The notes beneath the pieces were generated by a model. The model saw only the letters and a program-made list of their open reading frames with translations, was not told where the DNA came from and did not search any database. Made by a program: the position numbers and the translations under genes. From an uncultured Porphyromonadaceae bacterium (GTDB taxonomy: Bacteria; Bacteroidota; Bacteroidia; Bacteroidales; Muribaculaceae), in contig CALKRW010000022.1 in the NCBI GenBank assembly GCA_937989585.1, forward strand, positions 1-52,334: a stretch of DNA of 52,334 nt, written 5' to 3'. How positions within the stretch are numbered: the stretch's first letter is position 1; each line of letters opens with the position of its first letter. Below are positions 16,664-24,359 of the stretch, piece by piece.

Positions 16664-16796
16664 GCTTTGGTTATTAATGACATTAGTGGACACTAATGAG
16701 TCTGATTGGAGCATTTTTAATTGTAAATAAGACTTTTGCCCATACCTGAAATATTCAGTATGTCCTAAATTAAAGTTTTTATATGACTGATAATAA
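16664..16796. other. AT-rich gap at the left edge of the island
   Basis: No gene seen. A short inverted repeat (CATTAGT/ACTAATG, about 16680-16697) is the only structure. Composition shifts here from GC-rich to clearly AT-rich. Confidence 0.5.
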
Positions 16797-16828
16797 TTTG
16801 GCTATATTGTGCAAAATATATATTTTTG
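16797..16828 (+). promoter_or_regulatory. promoter of the hairpin RNA/HNH gene
   Basis: TTTG (16797-16800), exactly 20 bp, TATTTTTG (16821-16828): a full consensus match. The predicted start near 16835 lies about 80 nt before the long hairpin and about 255 nt before the HNH start codon. Confidence 0.8.
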
Positions 16829-16914
16829 TGGCATAAACAAAACCAATAAAGCCAATGAAGTAAAACTATTAACACAGACATATTGAAAAGAGTGTTTCAC
16901 TTTTTACTTGATGT

Positions 16915-17036
16915 ATTCTGAAAAATCGCCAAATTATAAGAGTACTCATCGCAGTAGAAAGGAAATGCTTGCACCTCCACAGGTGTGGGCTTTTCTTATT
17001 TGCATGGGTACAGGCGTTTGGCGATGCCTTCAGAAT
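16915..17036 (+). ncRNA. candidate long-hairpin RNA upstream of HNH gene
   Basis: A nested set of helices closes a 122-nt element. ATTCTGAA (16915-16922) pairs with 17029-17036; ATCGCCAAA (16925-16933) with TTTGGCGAT (17017-17025); then GTACTCAT (around 16941-16949) with ATGGGTAC (around 17004-17011, one G-U pair); then AGAAA with TTTCT; and a terminal hairpin CACCT/AGGTG around 16971-16985. It lies in the leader of the HNH gene, 56 nt before its ATG. It could be a cis-acting leader, a separate RNA partner or a miniature inverted-repeat element. I cannot assign a known family. Confidence 0.6.
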
Positions 17037-17092
17037 AGCAATAAGTTTAATAAAGCCTACACCTTCTTTTTGTTATGTCGCAAAAATTAATT

Positions 17093-17854
17093 ATGAATAA
17101 ATACCATATATTTGAGAACTATCAGTTCCAACTTGAAAGTCCAGAATGGCAAAATAAACGAAATGAAATATTGAAAAGAGACCACAATCGATGTCAAATC
17201 TGTGATAGAGGAAAAAGTGTGTATGTAAATATCAATAAACAGTACTGGAACGTAGGTGTCAATTACGGCGAATCTAAGAATGTAGTTTTACCTACTCCTT
17301 TATGTATATCTGATTTTAAAAAGTTAATACAAGCCGAGACCATCAATATCATTAAACACCCGAATGATGGTAATTCATTAATCGCTATAAGTAATAATGG
17401 AATATTTGGCAATGTGATAGTAAATCAGCTCTCCGATCTGCAGTCTGTTGACAACCTGCAAATTAATTTAACCAAGCTTAGCTCGGGATTGTTGTCTTTT
17501 GTTGTTCATTGTAGAAATATCCCCTCAAATATCAATAATGTAAATACATTGTATCTATCAAAAAATCCGATTGTTCTCAATGTTCATCATAAACGCTATA
17601 TAATTCAGCGCAAAGCTTGGGAATATGCTGATGAGGACCTTATAACTTTATGCAATGAATGCCATACAAAAATACATCAAGCTATAGGAGTAAGAGTATA
17701 TTCTGACGAAAATGGCTATATGGAACAAATTTCACTTACTCCATGTTCAAGGTGCTCCGGTACAGGATATTTTCCCGAATACAAACATATTCAAAACGGT
17801 ATATGCTTCAGATGCAGAGGAGCCAGATTTGAGGAATTAATTAAAGAACAATAG
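17093..17854 (+). CDS. HNH nuclease-like protein with large insertion and DnaJ-type zinc motif
   Basis: 253 residues. The N-terminus has the usual HNH lead-in (W19, then EILKRDHNRCQIC with C34 and C37). The catalytic part VHHKRYIIQRKAWEYADEDLITLCNECHTKIHQ sits at 154-186 (H155, H156; C177, C180, H181, H185). Normally about 15-30 residues separate the CxxC from the HH; here there are about 115, of unknown structure. The C-terminus has CSRCSGTG and CFRCRGAR, two CxxC pairs with a DnaJ-like CxxCxGxG pattern. ATG 17093 is chosen; ATG 17075 is possible. The gene is AT-rich and follows the long-hairpin element. It may be a nuclease or effector; unproven. Confidence 0.75.
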   Translation: MNKYHIFENYQFQLESPEWQNKRNEILKRDHNRCQICDRGKSVYVNINKQYWNVGVNYGESKNVVLPTPLCISDFKKLIQAETINIIKHPNDGNSLIAISNNGIFGNVIVNQLSDLQSVDNLQINLTKLSSGLLSFVVHCRNIPSNINNVNTLYLSKNPIVLNVHHKRYIIQRKAWEYADEDLITLCNECHTKIHQAIGVRVYSDENGYMEQISLTPCSRCSGTGYFPEYKHIQNGICFRCRGARFEELIKEQ

Positions 17855-17906
17855 TGATATCAGATGCCATAGGAACTTTATTGGATGACATATAATAATA
17901 CAACAT

Positions 17907-18512
17907 ATGAATACAAGAGAATTAGATAAGGCGTTAATGCAACAATACAGCATTGAATCGATGTTAAAGCCATCATGTAATAGCTATAAATTACAGCCAA
18001 GTAGCAATTCTTGTATCGCAGCCATGCAAGAACAAGCATATGAATATTGTTTTAAAAGCAAAGGATTTTTATGTTCACACTATGTGGATTCTGATACCGA
18101 TGAGGGAAGATTCAGTCTAATCATGAAGTTACACATTATGGCATATAAAGAAAGCGATTTATGCAAGCATAACCAAAGAATGAAACATCTTTACAATAAA
18201 GATACTGTCATTTTATATCAACAAATCAGTCTGCTTGTGATGCACTCACAATTTAAAGAGGTAGATGATATCTATAATGTAGATCTTGGAATTCAAAGGC
18301 GTTCATTGTCCCCTGATTCAGTATCAATATCAATAGGCTTATATGTGTATTATACAATTTTGATAAATAATCATCTGGATGCTTTGTCTTACAATGAATT
18401 ATTCATTAAAAGTTGGTATTATTATTATGATAATTGGATGGCTATGTTTCGTATGTTTAAAATGAATGGGAACAACTGGAAACGTCACTTTAAAGGCTGC
18501 CTTTTGGAATAA
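17907..18512 (+). CDS. hypothetical protein
   Basis: 201 residues, AT-rich coding, no family recognised. There is no signal peptide or clear membrane span. The central part looks helical (MKLHIMAYKESDLCKHNQRMKHLYNKDTVILYQQISLLVM) and the C-terminal part is rich in tyrosine and tryptophan (ELFIKSWYYYYDNWMAMFRMFKMNG). It lies 52 bp after the HNH gene in the same direction, the second of a run of six co-oriented island genes. An immunity or accessory role would be a guess from position only. Confidence 0.6.
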   Translation: MNTRELDKALMQQYSIESMLKPSCNSYKLQPSSNSCIAAMQEQAYEYCFKSKGFLCSHYVDSDTDEGRFSLIMKLHIMAYKESDLCKHNQRMKHLYNKDTVILYQQISLLVMHSQFKEVDDIYNVDLGIQRRSLSPDSVSISIGLYVYYTILINNHLDALSYNELFIKSWYYYYDNWMAMFRMFKMNGNNWKRHFKGCLLE

Positions 18513-18607
18513 ATCAGCATAGAAAAATAAATTTTCAATAATCCATTCTATAAATAATATTGCTTACTTAAATGATGAGTATGTCTAATCTCTGAAATAA
18601 ATCAATC

Positions 18608-19015
18608 ATGGATTATCCGATACATTACAGTCTGGAAAAAGCCGGGTTGCCCCTTATTCTAACATCAGGGAATCCTAAAAATCTGTGTTTTTTAATAGAC
18701 ACAGGTTCTACTCATGATGTAATCTTTAATTTTGTATATCAGTATTTTAAGGATTGTTTTACCCCGACAACAGATAGTCAAAACATCATGGGGATTGATG
18801 GTTCATTAAAATCTTCTCTCATCGTAAATGCTGAATTGCAGTTTGATGATTTAAGGTATAAAGCTCCATTTGTAGTCCTTGAAGCCAATGATGCCGTAAA
18901 TCAAGTTCAGGCAGAAACAAGCATACAGATACATGGCGTCTTGGGCATACCATTTCTAATGGAGAATAAATGCCTGATAGACTTTGATAAACTGATAATT
19001 AAAAATAATGAATAA
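18608..19015 (+). CDS. retropepsin-like aspartic protease
   Basis: 135 residues. The active-site motif LIDTGST (hydrophobic-DTG-S/T) is at about residues 29-35. The second flap-and-psi-loop part is GVLGIPFLMENKCLIDFDKLII near the C-terminus, matching the xLGxxFL plus short-strand pattern of clan AA single-domain proteases. One DTG per chain means it would have to work as a homodimer, as in retroviral proteases. There is no signal peptide, so it is probably cytoplasmic. The stop overlaps the next gene by 8 bp, so the two are likely co-translated. The substrate is unknown. Confidence 0.75.
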   Translation: MDYPIHYSLEKAGLPLILTSGNPKNLCFLIDTGSTHDVIFNFVYQYFKDCFTPTTDSQNIMGIDGSLKSSLIVNAELQFDDLRYKAPFVVLEANDAVNQVQAETSIQIHGVLGIPFLMENKCLIDFDKLIIKNNE

Positions 19016-19502
19016 AAACATGTTCACAAACAAAAATACTGATGCCAATTTGACGATGGAATATAATTACTTCCTGAGTTTCAATTATATCCCCAAAGCT
19101 TTATATGCATGGTGGCATGTGCGCACACTTTTTGAGACGGCTTTGTGCTTTGAAAGTATAGTTACGGCATATCCAAAGTATAAGACTCTGGTTTCAAAGA
19201 CAGAAGTTGTAAAATCGGGATTTAATCTTCATCCTGATATAGAAATATATTTTATTACAATTCCAAATACAATGATAGCTACTGAAGTTGGGCTAGCATG
19301 TATTGCTGTAAATAGGAAAAATAACGGATACTTGTATTATACAGCAGAATATTCCTTTAATGGCTATGCAGTATGTAACCCCGATGAAGTAAATAATCAC
19401 AACAATACTGGCTTAATCGTAAAAGATGGTGCAGAATTTGCCAATTATTGCTTTGAGCAGGCAATGGAAAGATTAACCGGCTCATCTTTCGCATTATTTT
19501 GA
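19008..19502 (+). CDS. hypothetical protein
   Basis: 164 residues, overlapping the retropepsin-like gene by 8 bp, which argues for coupled translation and a functional link. No family recognised. The sequence looks mixed alpha/beta (YIPKALYAWWHVRTLFETALCFESIV; DIEIYFITIPNTMIATEVGLACIAV; GYLYYTAEYSF). A second in-frame ATG lies a few residues downstream (19020). Cytoplasmic by sequence. Confidence 0.6.
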   Translation: MNKNMFTNKNTDANLTMEYNYFLSFNYIPKALYAWWHVRTLFETALCFESIVTAYPKYKTLVSKTEVVKSGFNLHPDIEIYFITIPNTMIATEVGLACIAVNRKNNGYLYYTAEYSFNGYAVCNPDEVNNHNNTGLIVKDGAEFANYCFEQAMERLTGSSFALF

Positions 19503-19632
19503 CAATCTTGTTCATGATAAAATTTGTAATTATAAGTTTTATCAGGCTGGAGGCGGCAGTTAAGTTTAAGATGAGTCATTATCTCAAAGCATCGTCTGTC
19601 CAAAACTATATATTTCTAATAATAAAATAATT

Positions 19633-19950
19633 ATGGAAACAATTCTCAAAGATTTCGCAAAAGCTTGGGAGACATTAAATCCCGAGTACATTATTATGTA
19701 CCTGTCCAAGGATTTTCAGTATGACTCACAATGGGTATTTGAATCATTAGATTACAATGGCTATATTAATTACCTTCGGAATAAATTCGATACTCTTAAG
19801 AATAACAATGTGTCTATTAAAGTTGAAATTGTAGATGATCCTTATATGGGTGGAAAAATGCTACGGCTTCACCAAGCCGGACAAACTATCATTTATCGTA
19901 TAAAAGTATCGAAAGGTATGGTAGTCAAGGGTGATTTGTGTATGTTCTAA
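19633..19950 (+). CDS. small NTF2/SnoaL-like fold protein (tentative)
   Basis: 105 residues. The layout suggests an NTF2-like cone fold: an N-terminal helix (ILKDFAKAWETLNPEYIIMYLSKDFQYDSQWV), a second helix (YINYLRNKFDTLKNNN), then strands (VSIKVEIVDD, KMLRLHQAGQTIIYRIKVSKG, VVKGDLCMF). No catalytic residues can be named. It is the fifth gene of the AT-rich co-oriented run, 130 bp after the previous one. The fold assignment is by pattern only. Confidence 0.5.
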   Translation: METILKDFAKAWETLNPEYIIMYLSKDFQYDSQWVFESLDYNGYINYLRNKFDTLKNNNVSIKVEIVDDPYMGGKMLRLHQAGQTIIYRIKVSKGMVVKGDLCMF

Positions 19951-19998
19951 AACTATTATTTTACTTGATTGATATTACAGCCAAGTTTTATCAAATAT

Positions 19999-20388
19999 AT
20001 GGCTATGAATATAAGAAATAATAAGTTATCATCAGATACTGAACTTGTGTATATTGGAGGTATCGGATTTATGTTTGAGGTCAATCCAAAACTTAAGCAT
20101 AATCTGATAAATCCTGATGTACTTGCTTTCTTTGATGGTGTGCCGGAGAGTGAGGAAGTTACCCAATTCTGTGCTTTCCCTTTGGAAAAAGCCAAAACTA
20201 ATCTCAAATCATCAAACTTTCATAATTTAGGTTATGCCTGGGCAATATGTTCTGATGGTTTATTCAGAAAGTGTAGAATGATTAAATGTAACGTTCAATA
20301 TAATAATCAATCGTTTGAAATCACTTTTTGTATTGATAAAAGTCTTCACAATCAGAGCATTAATGGCTTCGTGTCTTCACAGTCTTAA
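19999..20388 (+). CDS. hypothetical protein
   Basis: 129 residues from ATG 19999 (MAMNIRNNKLSS); ATG 20005 is also possible. It contains ELVYIGGIGFMFEVNPKLKH and, later, HNLGYAWAICSDGLFRKCRMIKCNVQYNNQSFEITFCID. Not recognised. There is no signal peptide. It is the last intact gene of the AT-rich run before the gene-fusion scar at 20404. Confidence 0.55.
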   Translation: MAMNIRNNKLSSDTELVYIGGIGFMFEVNPKLKHNLINPDVLAFFDGVPESEEVTQFCAFPLEKAKTNLKSSNFHNLGYAWAICSDGLFRKCRMIKCNVQYNNQSFEITFCIDKSLHNQSINGFVSSQS

Positions 20389-20403
20389 ACAGAAAGTTAT
20401 TAG

Positions 20404-20481
20404 ATGACTCGATCGGAACAAATAAAAGACAAGATGTTAGGCTGTCTTTACGGTCACTTTCATGAAACGAGCCAAGACTAA
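20404..20481 (+). pseudogene. ADP-ribosylglycohydrolase start fused to foreign tail
   Basis: Starting at ATG 20404 the frame reads MTRSEQIKDKMLGCLYG, which matches the usual N-terminus of ADP-ribosylglycohydrolase (DraG-like) proteins, where GCLYGQAIGDA would follow. Instead, at the shared word CTTTACGGTCA, the sequence switches to the 3' part of a Schlafen/AlbA-type gene in another frame and stops at 20479-20481. Only about 17 codons of the hydrolase remain. Confidence 0.65.
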
Positions 20482-20625
20482 TATAGCCAATGGTGACAGA
20501 TTTTATGACAGATTAAATTCTCGCAAGAAACGAGTGCTTCAAATTTTATCGGAAATTCCCGGTTTAAGAACCAATGAGTTATCTCTTTTGATAGAAGTTC
20601 GCATTCCGGCCATGTCTCTTACATT
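20446..20625 (+). pseudogene. relic of a Schlafen/AlbA gene 3' end
   Basis: This block is a diverged copy of 23626-23829 in the intact gene at 22517. In the frame from 20462 it reads LNSRKKRVLQILSEIPGL and IEVRIPAM, against LNSREKRVLQILSETPGL and IEVSIPTM in the intact protein. It is 24 bp shorter because two 12-bp linker repeats are missing. It ends abruptly at the 3' end of the Fic gene. Several changes alter amino acids, so it is decaying. Confidence 0.85.
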
Positions 20626-21623
20626 CAACCGTTCAGATCATATTTCACAATCCAGTAGCCGGACTTGTTGCTGCCTCGGCGTTCTATCCATCCGGCCTTC
20701 CTCATATTTGAGATAATCTTCTTGACGCCACTCTCAGTCATACCCAAATTCTCGGCAAGTTCAATGCGCGTCATACCGGGATTATCCGAAAGCAGCCTCA
20801 ACACGGCCAACTCAGATTTATTGGGTACTTTATCGGACACTTTATCGGACACTTTATTGGGTACCGTTTCTCTTATGCCACTTTGAAGTGTCTTCAGTAT
20901 CTCGTTGAGCATAAAGTCGATAAAAGGTCCCGACTGTCCCTCTGTATTAGATGCCGCAATAGCATCGTAGTATTCCTGCTGATTTGAATATACCATATTC
21001 TCAACCGGAAGGTGCTCAAACAGCGGGTCAAGTTTTCCGAGTATAAGCGACTGCCAAAGACGACCGGTTCGTCCGTTTCCATCCGAGAACGGATGTATGA
21101 ATTCAAATTCGTAATGAAACACGCATGAGCGTATAAGCAAATGATCTTTCGACTTTCTGAGCCAATCGAAAAGGTCACCCATCAACTGGGGCACACGCTG
21201 TGGCGGAGGAGCCATGTGAACCATCCCTTTTTCGCCGAATACACCGACCCCGCCACTTCGGTATTTGCCGGCATCGTCAGTCAGAGCCTCCATCATTACA
21301 CCGTGGGCCTTTAGCAAATCCTTTTCGGAAAAAGGATTTAATTGAGAATACAGGTCATAAACGCGGATGGCGTTCCTGACCTCCTGAATTTGACGGAGAG
21401 GGGCGACGACCTGTTTGCCATTGATAATATCCCTAACTTCATCCTCGCTCAGAGTGTTACCCTCTATGGCAAGGGACGAATGTATAGTCCTGATGCGGTT
21501 GGCCTTGCGAAGTTTCAGTCCATGTTCGCCTTCAAGAGCGATGTTGTGTCGCTCCAGCAGCGCGGATATCTCAGCAATACGATTGATTGCGTCCGCCGAT
21601 ACGATGAAGGGAGGTATTACCAT
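20625..21623 (-). CDS. Fic family protein
   Basis: 332 residues. N-terminal Fic-N region with the inhibitory-helix motif S50-xxx-E54-G55-N56 (HSSLAIEGNTLS), then the Fic core with the complete active motif HPFSDGNGRTGR at 177-188 and the flap (GVGVFGEKGMVHMAPPP). It would transfer AMP, or another phosphate-containing group, to a target protein. A repeat linker of the NKVSDKVSDKVPNK type (about 253-268) leads to a C-terminal winged helix (LAVLRLLSDNPGMTRIELAENLGMTESGVKKII). The self-contained inhibitory motif fits a class II, regulated Fic enzyme. Confidence 0.93.
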   Translation of the reverse strand: MVIPPFIVSADAINRIAEISALLERHNIALEGEHGLKLRKANRIRTIHSSLAIEGNTLSEDEVRDIINGKQVVAPLRQIQEVRNAIRVYDLYSQLNPFSEKDLLKAHGVMMEALTDDAGKYRSGGVGVFGEKGMVHMAPPPQRVPQLMGDLFDWLRKSKDHLLIRSCVFHYEFEFIHPFSDGNGRTGRLWQSLILGKLDPLFEHLPVENMVYSNQQEYYDAIAASNTEGQSGPFIDFMLNEILKTLQSGIRETVPNKVSDKVSDKVPNKSELAVLRLLSDNPGMTRIELAENLGMTESGVKKIISNMRKAGWIERRGSNKSGYWIVKYDLNG

Positions 21624-21909
21624 ATCAGAGTCTGTTTAATAGCACGAAGTTACAACATTCTGAACAATAAACCAACGGCAAGAGGTAAATTCGTCAAAAC
21701 TTATAAACCCAAACATAAAAAAGTTTTAGCACTACCTCAACAACCACATCCCCACCGCCCGCTGACCATCCACCCGGTGTTCCGACCACGAACAACCATA
21801 CTGTCTGAAATATCCTCCGAAATTTTTTACGTCCTTAGAGTTACCCACGTTTTGTCGAAAATGATTACATTTGCAAAAATCCCGGTAAAACATGTAACCA
21901 TTCTATAAT

Positions 21910-22320
21910 ATGTTGGAGCAACCCTCTTTCACGGTGATATTCTTAGAAATATTGCAATTCATACTTTCCGCGACGTTTTTTCTCGGTCCTCTGGTCGTGT
22001 GCTGTATTTTCGGGAACATCCTGCGCAGAAAATATCAGATACCACACTGGTACTATTGGACAGCCAACGTATTTCTCCTTCCCGTAATCGCCGCCCCGCT
22101 GGTCTACTTTGCCTGTGGATTCATCGACAATCCCAAAAGCAATCACGTAGAATGGACAATCATCCTCTTCAACACCTACGCGTTCTGGCTCATCGGCGGC
22201 TACTTCCTCTCCCTCCTCCTGTACCGCCGCCACCCCCGCATCACCTCCCTCCTCCCCTCACCCCTCTCCTGGCTCTGCGCCATCGCCGCCCTCGCCCTCG
22301 GCCTCGCCATCATATCCTAA
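21910..22320 (+). CDS. small integral membrane protein, unknown
   Basis: 136 residues with four hydrophobic segments, at about 10-32, 46-68, 83-106 and 115-135. A short arginine-rich cytoplasmic loop (NILRRKYQIPHW) and another (LLYRRHPRIT) fit the positive-inside pattern. No family recognised. A TACATTTG box (21866-21873) lies upstream, divergent from Fic. The 3' third is very C-rich while the 5' part is not. The sequence from 22321 to 22481 shows no gene. Confidence 0.6.
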   Translation: MLEQPSFTVIFLEILQFILSATFFLGPLVVCCIFGNILRRKYQIPHWYYWTANVFLLPVIAAPLVYFACGFIDNPKSNHVEWTIILFNTYAFWLIGGYFLSLLLYRRHPRITSLLPSPLSWLCAIAALALGLAIIS

Positions 22321-22481
22321 CACCCCACCATCACCCTTACATTACGCACTCCAAGCAAACCATACTTGCCGAAACCCCTAAGTCAATTATAACATAGAAA
22401 TGATATTAGGGTCGGTATACTTACCATACACAAAGACACTTTATTCAAACCCAGGATGAAAAATTTTAGATTCCGCTAACC

Positions 22482-22512
22482 TTTCATTAACCAGAACAAA
22501 TTAATATCTTTG
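22482..22512 (+). promoter_or_regulatory. promoter with -7 box 4 nt from start
   Basis: TTTC (22482-22485), 19 bp, TATCTTTG (22505-22512), then only CATT before ATG 22517. A transcript would begin at or next to the start codon. Confidence 0.7.
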
Positions 22513-22516
22513 CATT

Positions 22517-23908
22517 ATGTTAACGGCATCACAAATACAGGAACTGGTGAAAAGCGGTGAAGGCTACAATGTGGACTTCAAATGTAGCGTACCATCTAAG
22601 GTAAAGGAAATCTCCGATGAAGTTGCCGGGTTCGCCAATGCTGCCGGTGGCTTTGTTCTGATTGGAGTAGATAATGAAAATCGAATTATCGGTGCAGAGA
22701 TAGATAACAATAAGCGCTCTGCTATTCAAGATACGATTGGAGAAATTTCGCCATCATTGAAATGTGATTTTTATTCCGTCAATGTCGAAGGCAAAAATGT
22801 ATGGGTCATTGATGTACCAAGTGGCAAGGACAAACCATACATCACCGGAGGAAATATTTACGTTAGGGAGGGCGCCAATTGTCAGAAACTACGTTCTGCC
22901 GAAGAAATGCGTGCGTTCTTTGCCGAGTGTGCAAAGATTTTCTATGATGCTATTCCTTGCCGATGGTTCGATATCGATAAAGATATTGAGCCACGAATTT
23001 TCCAAACCTTCATGGAAAAGGCGCATCTTTCCAACACATTGCCCGTCAAAAGACTTTTTAAAAGTCTTGAACTCTTGACAGAAGACGGAATCGCTAAAAA
23101 CGCATCTGCGCTTTTCTTTGGTCGTGAGCCGGAACGCAAATTCCCACATGCAGTTATCAGGTGCCTTCGTTTCAAAGGGCTTGATAAAGTTCATATTATT
23201 GATGACAAGACTTTTGGAGGACCATTATACCAGCAATATCTTGATGCTCTCTCATGGATAGAAAGCAAACTTGAGGTCGAATATATTATCAAGGGAACAG
23301 GTCCGCGTCAGGAAGTATGGGAAATTCCTCTTGATGTTTTCAAGGAAGCCATTATGAATGCCATCTGTCACCGTGACCTATACGAAGAAGGCGCGACAGT
23401 CATGGTAGAAGTGTATGATGACAGGGTTGAAATATCAAATCCCGGCGGATTGCTACCTGTTGTAGCAGCCGAATTCGGACATAAGAGCATGAGCCGCAAC
23501 CCTCTGGTCTTTGGACTCTTCACAAGAATGCAAGTCGTTGAGAGAGTCGGTTCTGGGATTCCACGCATGCGTATACTGATGAAAGAGGCCGGTTTGCCGG
23601 AACCGAAATTTGAAACTCAGGGCTTCTTTACGGTCACTTTCATGAAGGGAGTCAAGGATAGTAGAGCCAACGATGATAGATTAAATGATAGATTAAATGA
23701 TAGATTAAATGATAGATTAAATTCCCGCGAGAAACGAGTACTTCAAATTTTGTCGGAAACTCCAGGCTTAAGAACCAATGAGTTATCTCCTTTGATAGAA
23801 GTTAGCATTCCGACTATGTCCCGTACATTGAAGAATTTAATCGATCTTGGTTTGATAGAATATAGGGGATCTAAAAAGACTGGTGGATACTTTATTCTTC
23901 CAAATTAA
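22517..23908 (+). CDS. Schlafen AlbA_2 / ATP-binding domain regulator-like protein
   Basis: 463 residues. The N-terminal 125 or so residues are an AlbA_2 (Schlafen-type) domain (YNVDFKCSVPSKVKEISDEVAGFANAAGGFVLIGVDN, and GNIYVREGANCQK). The middle is a GHKL-like ATPase region (FKEAIMNAICHRDLYEEGA; VEISNPGGLL; VGSGIPRMRILM). A hydrophilic linker of four NDRL repeats (about 391-406) leads to a C-terminal winged helix (REKRVLQILSETPGLRTNELSPLIEVSIPTMSRTLKNLIDLGLIEYRG). Such proteins are commonly annotated as putative DNA-binding or transcriptional regulators; the role is unproven. The linker repeat can vary in number. Confidence 0.88.
   Translation: MLTASQIQELVKSGEGYNVDFKCSVPSKVKEISDEVAGFANAAGGFVLIGVDNENRIIGAEIDNNKRSAIQDTIGEISPSLKCDFYSVNVEGKNVWVIDVPSGKDKPYITGGNIYVREGANCQKLRSAEEMRAFFAECAKIFYDAIPCRWFDIDKDIEPRIFQTFMEKAHLSNTLPVKRLFKSLELLTEDGIAKNASALFFGREPERKFPHAVIRCLRFKGLDKVHIIDDKTFGGPLYQQYLDALSWIESKLEVEYIIKGTGPRQEVWEIPLDVFKEAIMNAICHRDLYEEGATVMVEVYDDRVEISNPGGLLPVVAAEFGHKSMSRNPLVFGLFTRMQVVERVGSGIPRMRILMKEAGLPEPKFETQGFFTVTFMKGVKDSRANDDRLNDRLNDRLNDRLNSREKRVLQILSETPGLRTNELSPLIEVSIPTMSRTLKNLIDLGLIEYRGSKKTGGYFILPN
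23660..23720. repeat. 12-bp coding microsatellite
   Basis: The unit AATGATAGATTA is repeated about four times within the linker of the AlbA_2 protein and encodes NDRL each time. The relic copy at 20446-20625 has two fewer units, so the number changes in steps of four residues without shifting frame. Confidence 0.85.
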
Positions 23909-23920
23909 AATCATAGAGTC

Positions 23921-24115
23921 ATGTCAGAACAGTATAGGATATAACTTTCCGATAAAATCACCGAAGGAATCCGCAACGCGCAGAGAAAACTCTTTGAGCG
24001 GAAAGCGAAACCGGGCGAGAACGTAGTCGTTGCCGACAGCGATGGCATGCTCCTGATCATTAGCGCCGAAGAAGCCCTCCGCCGGATGTCCTCCCGCAAT
24101 AATCCAACGGAATAA
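23921..24115 (+). pseudogene. small conserved ORF with in-frame stop
   Basis: From ATG 23921 the frame reads MSEQYRI, a TAA at 23942-23944, then LSDKITEGIRNAQRKLFERK and onward through KPGENVVVADSDGMLLIISAEEALRRM to a stop at 24113-24115. A single change from CAA to TAA would explain the break. The pattern resembles small Bacteroidales proteins found beside Fic- or AlbA-type genes; the family has no known function. An initiation after the stop is possible, but no ATG is well placed. Confidence 0.6.
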
Positions 24116-24271
24116 TTTCTCGGAAAACGGGGAAGGGAGAATTTTTTCAGGAGAAAAATTGAAGGGGAAGAAAGAATTTCTGGATTCGTTCCGCACGGAA
24201 ATCCTTGACATCATGAGATAATCAGGTATGTTCCTGCCCTTGTGTGATAATTGGGAATCGCCCTACAAAAA

Positions 24272-24308
24272 CAGTCAGCCATCTGGCGCGGGGCTGAATG
24301 GCTGACTG
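24272..24308 (-). terminator. terminator of the M6 protease gene
   Basis: CAGTCAGCCAT (24272-24282) pairs with ATGGCTGACTG (24298-24308). On the minus strand the stem is followed by TTTTTG, and the protease gene reads toward it. Confidence 0.8.
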
Positions 24309-24359
24309 GTTGGGGGTGCCGAGTTGACGTAGGACTATGCTGGCGCCAACAGGTCCGGG

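Noticed and set aside
16915..17036. Hairpin as HEARO/omega RNA or integron attC site
   Set aside because: The neighbouring HNH protein has no RuvC part as in IscB/IsrB, and the arms lack the attC core GTTRRRY pattern; left as unassigned.
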